Assembly (NCBI GenBank): GCA_018242145.1
Contig: JAFECN010000206.1
Coordinates: 1-36,430, forward strand
Length of the DNA: 36,430 nt
DNA from: Pseudomonadota bacterium
GTDB taxonomy: Bacteria; Pseudomonadota; Alphaproteobacteria; Micropepsales; Micropepsaceae
Direction: 5' to 3'
The notes beneath the pieces were generated by a model. It was not told the origin of the DNA. It did no database searches and saw only the letters and a list, made by a program, of their open reading frames with translations. How positions within the stretch are numbered: position 1 is the first letter of the stretch; each line of letters starts with the position of its first letter. Positions 30,974 through 36,430 of this stretch are shown one piece after another. The translations under genes and the position numbers were made by a program.

Positions 30974-31069
30974 TCAAGGTTGCGCCATGAGCGGTGCGAA
31001 GATGAAGATGATCGCGATCACCACCGAAACACCAATAACGCAATACAGAAGCCAGTTTGACCTGACCAT
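30974..31069 (-). CDS. 31-residue membrane microprotein
   Basis: This small minus-strand gene lies in the gap after the ChvG-like kinase. It starts MVRSNWLLYC and is almost entirely one membrane helix (about residues 5-27, VIGVSVVIAIIFIFAPL), ending MAQP. GGAGG (31075-31079 on the plus strand as CCTCC) stands 5 bases before the ATG, an excellent ribosome site. Hydrophobicity, start signal and position in otherwise empty DNA argue that it is real. Single-helix peptides of this size often regulate membrane kinases or transporters, but nothing here shows a partner. It is convergent with the kinase gene. Confidence 0.55.
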   Translation of the reverse strand: MVRSNWLLYCVIGVSVVIAIIFIFAPLMAQP

Positions 31070-31373
31070 GTGCGCCTCCAGCCTTTGAGCGGGAGCGCGT
31101 CACCGTACCGTTATGGTGAACCTTAGGTCTCTCAAGTGCCGATGCTCTTTATTGTCCTCGGCAATGACGTCACCCTAACACCGAAAGCCGAAAGTTCCGA
31201 ATCCGGCTGTAATCGGGGCCATTCTTAACCGAGATATTGTCTATTCCGCATCTAACGATGTTACCCGTCGCGTATGAAAACACTGCGCGGCATGCGGCAA
31301 CTTTACCGCGAAATATCTGGAACGCATCGCAGCAAGATACATTTACCCTTGGAACCTTTGGGTAGGTATCCGG
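31070..31373. other. intergenic region upstream of the PQQ operon
   Basis: About 300 bases without a gene. They are richer in A+T than the surroundings and should hold the leader of the microprotein (minus) and the promoter of the PQQ dehydrogenase operon (plus). The only motif I can name is the GGAAC-N16-CATT site at 31319-31343. No terminator hairpin or riboswitch fold was recognised. Confidence 0.5.
31319..31343 (+). promoter_or_regulatory. possible variant EcfG promoter (CATT -10)
   Basis: GGAAC (31319-31323), 16 bases, CATT (31340-31343), 30 bases before the GTG of the small membrane protein. A second GGAAC at 31351 has no suitable -10 box. One base off consensus. Confidence 0.35.
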
Positions 31374-31757
31374 GTGGATTTATCAGACTCTGTTGCAATG
31401 CAAGATCGGCGCTCGCTTAACGGCGCGCGGTTGATCGCCGCCGCCGCCGCTATCGGATTTATCATCTGCCTCATCGACTACTTCACGCCCCACGGCACCA
31501 TCGCGCATCAGTGGGGGACGCTGCTGGTTCTTGTTTCCACGGCGTTGATGCTGGGAGCCGCGTGCTGGATCGCGTTCGGGAGCATGCCGCGCGGGCTTCT
31601 GGTTCTGTTCGAGGTGCTGATCATTCTCGATATCCTGGGCACCGCTGTCTGCGCTTATTTTCTCGAAGCCCCAATCCTGCTCGTTTTCATGGCGGTCGCT
31701 CTCGTCGGATGGATTTGGCATCTGGCGGGCAATTCCCAGCGCATTTCCGCAAGCTGA
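31374..31757 (+). CDS. small four-helix membrane protein, SldB-like partner of a quinoprotein
   Basis: This 127-residue protein has four predicted membrane helices: about 21-38, 46-68, 74-97 and 99-118. It lies 15 bases before a periplasmic PQQ dehydrogenase gene. Membrane glucose dehydrogenase (Gcd) carries a helical N-terminal anchor of about 150 residues that binds ubiquinone. In the Gluconobacter sorbitol dehydrogenase SldBA the same part is a separate 126-residue subunit, SldB. Size, helix number and gene order here match the split form, so this is probably the membrane anchor and quinone-side subunit. Sequence identity was not established. The start is GTG 31374; ATG 31398 is an alternative; neither has a strong ribosome site. 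Confidence 0.72.
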   Translation: MDLSDSVAMQDRRSLNGARLIAAAAAIGFIICLIDYFTPHGTIAHQWGTLLVLVSTALMLGAACWIAFGSMPRGLLVLFEVLIILDILGTAVCAYFLEAPILLVFMAVALVGWIWHLAGNSQRISAS

Positions 31758-31772
31758 AAGGAGAGGCCGCGC

Positions 31773-33680
31773 ATGTTGAAAGCCACCTTCCTCGGTCTCG
31801 CCGCTGCGATCGCGTTCGGTGCCGTCGGCGCATCCGCGCAGAACCAGATCTGGGACACGTTCAACGGCGACCTGATGGCGCAGAAATATTCCAGCGCCTC
31901 CCAGATCACGCCGCAGAATGTGAAGAACCTGAAGATCGCCTGGCAGATTCACACCGGCGATCACTCCGCCAAACAGTTCGGCGTTCCCGCGGAGACCTAT
32001 TCGGAAGCCACGCCGATCTTTGTCAACAACACCGTTTATATCGGCACGCCGTTCTATCGCATCTTCGCGCTTCAGCCCGACACGGGAAAAGTGAAATGGA
32101 TTTTCGATCCGCACGAAGCGCGCAAGGCGCTGACCCAGCCCGGCATGAAGTCTCGCGGCGTCGCCTATTGGCAATCGGCGAATCCGCAACCGGGGAAGCC
32201 GTGCCAGAAGATCGTCTATATCGGCTCGATGACGGCCAGGCTTTATGCCGTCGATGCCGATAGCGGCAAGGCCTGCACCGGCTTCGCGCAGAACGGGGTT
32301 CTCGACATCGATCAATGGAATACGGCCAAGAACACCTGGCCGATGTCCATTCTCCAGCCGCCGACGGTCTACAAGAACACGCTCATCATCGGCTGGGCCG
32401 GCAAGGATTGGGCTCTCGGCAAGCGCGCGCCTGCGGGCAACGTCTTTGGCGTCGACGCCCGGACCGGGCAATTGAAATGGACGTTCAATGTGCTGCCGCC
32501 CGAAGCGGTGAAGACTTCCGGCACGGCGAATGTGTGGGCCAGCATGTCGGTCGATCCCAAGACGGGCATCGTCTATCTGCCGGTGAGTTCGCCCAGTCCC
32601 AATTTCTGGGGCGGCAATCGCAAGGAGAAGCTGCCCTACGCGACCTCCATCACGGCGCTCGACTCGCAAACCGGCAAAGTGATCTGGAGCCGCCAGCTCG
32701 TGCATCACGACATTTGGGATTACGACACCAATTCCGCGCCGGTGCTGGTCGATATCCGCAAGGGCGGCAAGACGATCCCCGCGCTGGTGCAATCGACCAA
32801 GCAGGGCTTCCTCTTCGTGCTCAACCGCATGACCGGCGCGCCGATCTATCCGATCACCGAGAAGCCCGTTCCGCGCTCCGACATTCCCGGTGAAGCGGAC
32901 TCCCCGACGCAGCCCTTTGTGTACACCCCGCAGCCGGTGGTGCCGGAAAAATGGAATGGCGTCTCGTGGATTTCCGATCTTGCGAGCGGCGGCCAGTGCA
33001 CGCGCATGTTCAAGACGCTGCGCTATGACGGTCGCTTCACCCCGCCCAGCCTGCAAGGCAGCCTCGAATATCCGCCCACCATCGGCGGCGTGGAATGGGG
33101 CGGTGGCGCCGTCGATCCCGCGCAGGGCATCTATGTCGTGAACAATTCCTACACGGCGCAGATCTACCAATTGTTGAGCCGCAAGGATTACGAGGCGAAG
33201 ACCAAGGGCAAAAGCCAGGAAGAAACGCAGGACTACTTCCCGCAATCGGGCACGTCCTATGGTGTTTACGTCCACAACTTCTTCAACTGGCTCGGCATGC
33301 CGTGCTGGGCGCCGCCTTACGGTTCTCTCTCCGCTTACGATCTGAAGACCGGCAAGCTGCTGTGGAAGAAGCCGTTCGGTGAAGTGCAGTGGTGGGGCTT
33401 CTATATGCCCAAGTCCTGGGGTTCGGTGACGATCGGCGCGCCGATCATCACGAAGACCGGCTTGATCTTCATCGGCGCCTCGATGGATTCGCGCGTGCGC
33501 GCCGTCGATCTGAAAACCGGCAAGGTTTTGTGGAAAGCAAATGTGGATGCGCCCTCCGTCGCGATACCGGCGACCTATACCTACAAGGGCAAGCAGTACG
33601 TCGTTTTCAGCGCCGGCGGCAATCCGCTGCTGACGCCGAAGATCAGCGACCAGGTCGTCGCGTTCGCGCTGCCGTCCTGA
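31773..33680 (+). CDS. PQQ-dependent dehydrogenase, glucose/quinate/polyol type
   Basis: This 635-residue periplasmic quinoprotein has a signal peptide 1-22 (cut after ASA) and an eight-blade PQQ propeller with many W-docking segments (GKVKWIFDPH, GQLKWTFNVLPP, GKVIWSRQLVHHDIWDYD, GKVLWKANVDAP). RGVAYW near residue 129 and the HHDIWDYD near 310-317 match the active-site region of Gcd/QuiA-type enzymes. The usual LPAQP after that motif is replaced by TNSAP. It lacks the N-terminal membrane domain of Gcd, which appears as the separate upstream gene. It oxidises a sugar or polyol in the periplasm and passes electrons to ubiquinone; the substrate is not certain. An OprB-like porin gene follows, and a gluconolactonase-like gene lies 2 kb downstream. 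No PQQ biosynthesis genes are in the window. Confidence 0.9.
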   Translation: MLKATFLGLAAAIAFGAVGASAQNQIWDTFNGDLMAQKYSSASQITPQNVKNLKIAWQIHTGDHSAKQFGVPAETYSEATPIFVNNTVYIGTPFYRIFALQPDTGKVKWIFDPHEARKALTQPGMKSRGVAYWQSANPQPGKPCQKIVYIGSMTARLYAVDADSGKACTGFAQNGVLDIDQWNTAKNTWPMSILQPPTVYKNTLIIGWAGKDWALGKRAPAGNVFGVDARTGQLKWTFNVLPPEAVKTSGTANVWASMSVDPKTGIVYLPVSSPSPNFWGGNRKEKLPYATSITALDSQTGKVIWSRQLVHHDIWDYDTNSAPVLVDIRKGGKTIPALVQSTKQGFLFVLNRMTGAPIYPITEKPVPRSDIPGEADSPTQPFVYTPQPVVPEKWNGVSWISDLASGGQCTRMFKTLRYDGRFTPPSLQGSLEYPPTIGGVEWGGGAVDPAQGIYVVNNSYTAQIYQLLSRKDYEAKTKGKSQEETQDYFPQSGTSYGVYVHNFFNWLGMPCWAPPYGSLSAYDLKTGKLLWKKPFGEVQWWGFYMPKSWGSVTIGAPIITKTGLIFIGASMDSRVRAVDLKTGKVLWKANVDAPSVAIPATYTYKGKQYVVFSAGGNPLLTPKISDQVVAFALPS

Positions 33681-33705
33681 CAACACGCCGATGACGGGAA
33701 TTTTC

Positions 33706-35007
33706 ATGCGTGGATTTTTCCTGGGATGCGTGGCGGCGGTGCTCGCGGGCAGCGCCGCGGTCGCCAACGATGCATCGTTCGCACCCGGATTGACGGGGGA
33801 TTGGAACGGCGCGCGCACCGATCTGAAGAACGAAGGCTGGCAATTCCAGGTCAAAGGCACCTTCGAGGGCGCGTGGAATCCCTCCGGCGGCGATCATTCA
33901 TCCGTGACAGGGGCGAATGAGCTTGATTTCGCAGCCCTTGCGGATCTCGGCAAGCTAATCGGCGACGAGGGCGGTTCGCTGGAGGCCAACATCACCAAAC
34001 GCTTCGGCGCCAATCTTGTGGAATCCGCGGGGTTGAACACCCTGATGCAGGTGCAGGAGATTTACGGCCGCGGCGATATCTGGCGGCTGACGCAACTCTC
34101 CTTCGCACAGGATCTGTTCAACAAGGCGATCAACGTCGAATTCGGCCGGATGAACCCGGGCGCCGATTTTGACGTCATCCCCTGCAATTTCGAGAATCTC
34201 ACCTTCTGTGGTTCCACCCCCGGCAATGTGGATGGCGATTACTGGTTCAACGCGCCGGTGAGCCAGTGGGGCGCGCGCCTGAAAGCCAATGTCGGCGATA
34301 CGGTCGATCTGGAAGTGGGGCTCTATCAAATCAATCCGGTCAATCTGAAGCGCGGCTTCTCGTTCGATTTTTCCGGCGGCGAGGGCGAGCTGATTCCGTT
34401 CGAGCTGGAATGGAAGCCCGCGCTGGTGGCCGGACTTCCCGGCGATTACCAGATCGGCGGCTGGCACAGCAGCATGCGGGCAGCGGATGTGTTTTATGAC
34501 GTGAACCACGATCCGCTCGCCCTGACGGGTTCGGCGCCCCTGATGGATCATGGACGGGACGGCTTCTTCTTCGATGCGCGGCAGCAGATCACGGGCGAAG
34601 CGCCGCCCAAGGATGCGCCCGCCGGTGCCTACGGCAAGGGCCTCACCCTGTTCGTCAAATATCTGCAATCCGATCGGCGCACATCGATGATGGACAAGCA
34701 ATTCGCGGTGGGCGCCACTTACAATGGCGCGATTCCGTCTCGCGCCGATGATGAAATCGCGCTGGCATTCGGCACCACGCACATCAACGATCGCGTGGCC
34801 GACGGCGAGGCGCTTTACAATGCGGCGGGACTTTCTCCTTTCCATCCCGTGCACCACACCGAATATGCCGTCGAGCTGGACTATCGCGCGCAGATCGCTC
34901 CCGGCGCCGAACTCTCGCCCAATCTGCAATATGTCGTCGATCCTGGCGGCGTTTCCGCGCGCCACGACATTCTGGTGATCGGAGCGAAGGGTGTATTTAC
35001 GCTCTGA
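33706..35007 (+). CDS. OprB-like carbohydrate-selective porin
   Basis: This is an outer-membrane porin of about 433 residues. A signal peptide (MRGFFLGCVAAVLAGSAAVA) is followed by LTGDWNGARTDLKNEGWQFQ, the hallmark opening of the OprB family, and GRMNPGADFDVIPCNFENLT. The end is a beta strand closing in LVIGAKGVFTL. The start at ATG 33706 has GGGAA about 6 bases upstream and gives a clean signal peptide; an ATG 15 bases further up is possible. It lies 25 bases after the PQQ dehydrogenase stop and is presumably cotranscribed, bringing sugar substrate into the periplasm for oxidation. It ends 8 bases from the convergent PAS gene. Confidence 0.92.
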   Translation: MRGFFLGCVAAVLAGSAAVANDASFAPGLTGDWNGARTDLKNEGWQFQVKGTFEGAWNPSGGDHSSVTGANELDFAALADLGKLIGDEGGSLEANITKRFGANLVESAGLNTLMQVQEIYGRGDIWRLTQLSFAQDLFNKAINVEFGRMNPGADFDVIPCNFENLTFCGSTPGNVDGDYWFNAPVSQWGARLKANVGDTVDLEVGLYQINPVNLKRGFSFDFSGGEGELIPFELEWKPALVAGLPGDYQIGGWHSSMRAADVFYDVNHDPLALTGSAPLMDHGRDGFFFDARQQITGEAPPKDAPAGAYGKGLTLFVKYLQSDRRTSMMDKQFAVGATYNGAIPSRADDEIALAFGTTHINDRVADGEALYNAAGLSPFHPVHHTEYAVELDYRAQIAPGAELSPNLQYVVDPGGVSARHDILVIGAKGVFTL

Positions 35008-35015
35008 TACCCGGC

Positions 35016-35534
35016 TCACAAGGGATGATAGAAGACGCCCACCAGCACCCAGGTATCGGGCGCATGGAGCTGACCAATCGGAAGCAAAACCAGCTCCGGT
35101 TTTCGCACGTCTGAAAGCACGCCCCGTATATGGATTCGCGCGAATATGGGCCCATCGGTGTCGATCGTTTTTCGGGCGGCATCGATCAGGCTCTGAGCGG
35201 GCCCGGGTTCGAATACTTCCGAGATCAACATTCCCGTGACGTCGCGCCCAAGACGTTCGGTCAATACCATCCCGGTCAGGTGATATTTGAAGTCGACGCA
35301 GTCTGTCAGCGGCTCCAGCACGACAAGATATTTCATCAAACGCGCGATTGCCTTGGACGGCACGTCGCGCGACATGACAAAGCCGCCCGATTTGCGGCAA
35401 TGGCTCCAGTAAGCCAGCAATGCCTCGGCATCGGCATGCGACAGGGTTTCTATCTCCTCGAATTGGATTCTCAGAGGTTGGCCTGTGACCGGGTCGGTTC
35501 GGGTTACCGAGGCTCTGTCGAAGGACATTCGCAA
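35016..35534 (-). CDS. PAS_5 family PAS domain protein
   Basis: This 172-residue protein resembles the alphaproteobacterial PAS_5 family (single PAS-like domain). An N-terminal helix contains ALLAYWSHCRKSGGFVMSRD, then IARLMKYLVVLEPLTD, DFKYHLTGMVLTERLGRDVT (about 92-111), and an antiparallel beta end PELVLLPIGQL and WVLVGVFYHPL. There is no output domain, membrane helix or HTH. Such proteins probably bind a small ligand or another protein; function is otherwise unknown. A second ATG two codons in is an alternative start. It is transcribed alone and convergent with the porin gene. Confidence 0.82.
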   Translation of the reverse strand: MRMSFDRASVTRTDPVTGQPLRIQFEEIETLSHADAEALLAYWSHCRKSGGFVMSRDVPSKAIARLMKYLVVLEPLTDCVDFKYHLTGMVLTERLGRDVTGMLISEVFEPGPAQSLIDAARKTIDTDGPIFARIHIRGVLSDVRKPELVLLPIGQLHAPDTWVLVGVFYHPL

Positions 35535-35865
35535 AACTCCAAGAGCGGCACGATGCTTGTGTTTGCGCTAGGCAACTGGCTTTCGGCAGCGCCGAACAAA
35601 GCAAACTATACATCCCCATCATTCCATACCAACCAGACCGCCAAGAGACTGGTCATTTCTGCGAAATGATTTCGGCAGGTCTGCTATTGCTCTTTGCCAA
35701 TTTCTTCTTGTGATCGTTGCGAAGCAGGTATGCCTGCAAGATAGCTGCATCCTTCCGTTGCAGGAGCGCTCCGATGTTGCTCAAATCCCGGCCGCTCGAT
35801 GGTATGGATAGGGACGCGCCCGCTGAACCATGAGACGATACGGGCAGCATTGATGGAGCGTTCGT
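35535..35865. other. intergenic region with no confident gene
   Basis: Between two divergent genes lie 331 bases of lower GC. A perfect palindrome TCATTTC-TGC-GAAATGA (35653-35669) could be a hairpin or operator. A 65-codon minus-strand frame (35653-35850) has a Lys-rich helical end but no ribosome site, so I do not call it. No EcfG motif was seen. Confidence 0.5.
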
Positions 35866-36430
35866 ATGAAGCTCGCCGAATTTCAGCTAAGCGCCACGGA
35901 TTTTGGAACGGTGGGGACAGGCTTACAGCGTCCCGAATGCGTATGGGTTGATGAAGACGGCATTTGGACATCCGACATGCGCGGCGGCGTCGCGCGGGTC
36001 AGGGAAAACGCCGAGCCGGAATTGCACGGATCGGGGATTGTCGTTCCCAATGGGTTTAGCCGCCGGCGAGATGGCAGCTTCGTGGTTGCCGGCATCGGCG
36101 ACGGCCGTTTCCATGTGATCGCGCCCGATGGAAAAACCCGCATCCTGTTGGATAGCTTCGATGGCAAGCCGCTTGGCACCGTGAACTACGCTTGCGCGGA
36201 TGGACCGGACCGGATCTGGCTTTCGATGATGACGCGCAAGCCGCAATGGAGCGATACGCTCACTTCGTGGGATGCCGACGGATACATCGTTCGCCTCGAT
36301 GGCGAAGGGGCTCGCGGCGAAATCGTCGCCGATGGATTGGACTCGACCAATGAAGTCAAGGTCTCGCCGGATGGCCGATATCTCTATGCCGCCGAGACCC
36401 TGGGCTGCAGAGTTGTGCGCTTTCCCATCA
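35866..36430 (+). CDS. SMP-30/gluconolactonase family protein (partial, runs off the right edge)
   Basis: The first 188 codons of an open gene are present. The sequence has the SMP-30/LRE beta-propeller pattern: LQRPECVWVDEDGIWTSD (about 19-36, with the metal-binding Glu in RPECV), VVPNGFSRRRDGSFVVAGIG, VNYACADGPDRIWLSM and TNEVKVSPDGRYLYAAET. Members hydrolyse sugar lactones with a divalent metal. GGAG lies 7 bases before the ATG. There is no signal peptide, so it is cytoplasmic. With the PQQ dehydrogenase and porin nearby it suggests an aldose to lactone to aldonate route, though its promoter is separate and it acts in another compartment. The C-terminus lies outside the window. Confidence 0.88.
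   Translation, partial: MKLAEFQLSATDFGTVGTGLQRPECVWVDEDGIWTSDMRGGVARVRENAEPELHGSGIVVPNGFSRRRDGSFVVAGIGDGRFHVIAPDGKTRILLDSFDGKPLGTVNYACADGPDRIWLSMMTRKPQWSDTLTSWDADGYIVRLDGEGARGEIVADGLDSTNEVKVSPDGRYLYAAETLGCRVVRFPI

Noticed and set aside
30954-31088. 44-codon TTG-start frame on the plus strand behind AGGAGG, antisense to the microprotein
   Set aside because: The ribosome site is good, but the peptide has no hydrophobic or domain character and uses a rare start; the opposite strand is more convincing. Not fully excluded.
35653-35850. 65-codon minus-strand frame between the PAS_5 and SMP-30 genes
   Set aside because: No ribosome site and no recognised family; could be real but not supportable.

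Overview
The window is about 36 kb of GC-rich bacterial chromosome, almost fully coding, with short intergenic gaps. The marker set phyR / nepR / ecfG (the general stress response, GSR, module), the tamA-tamB pair, a ChvI/ChvG-like two-component pair and HWE/HisKA_2 kinases place it in the Alphaproteobacteria. I cannot resolve the genus. I see no tRNA, rRNA, CRISPR array, insertion sequence or prophage.

Layout. 1-1.4 kb: a less GC-rich edge with a putative lipoprotein and a small HTH regulator. 1.7-7.5 kb: a fumarylacetoacetate-hydrolase-family enzyme, divergent from a CPA2 antiporter with a C-terminal USP domain, then YqjD/YqjE-like small proteins, a DUF1328 peptide and an AI-2E-family permease. 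7.5-11.1 kb: the GSR core, phyR divergent from nepR-ecfG and a HisKA_2 kinase-like protein. 11.2-16.8 kb: a REP-like inverted repeat, a PAS-HWE kinase, a GT4 glycosyltransferase with a glycogen-debranching-type enzyme, and a lytic transglycosylase. 16.9-21.2 kb: a four-gene operon of TonB-dependent receptor, YfiR-like protein, CHASE8-type histidine kinase and single-domain response regulator. 21.2-27.6 kb: a SprT-like metalloprotein, tamB and tamA on the minus strand. 27.7-31.1 kb: a remnant of a BBE-type flavoenzyme, a lipoprotein-response regulator-kinase operon and a 31-residue membrane microprotein. 31.4-36.4 kb: periplasmic sugar oxidation: a small four-helix membrane protein, a PQQ dehydrogenase, an OprB-like porin, a PAS_5 protein and the start of an SMP-30/gluconolactonase gene.

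The main result comes from reading the intergenic DNA. Six exact matches to the EcfG promoter (GGAAC, 16-17 bases, CGTT) and one near match stand just upstream of the antiporter operon, the DUF1328 gene, phyR, nepR-ecfG, the GT4/debranching operon, the TonB-YfiR-kinase operon and, divergently, the lytic transglycosylase. Much of 2.6-21 kb therefore looks like a GSR regulon clustered around its own regulators. The most novel candidate system is the stress-controlled TonB receptor / YfiR / CHASE8 kinase / response regulator operon. In it a YfiR-type periplasmic protein is paired with a histidine kinase rather than with the diguanylate cyclase of the classical YfiBNR system.
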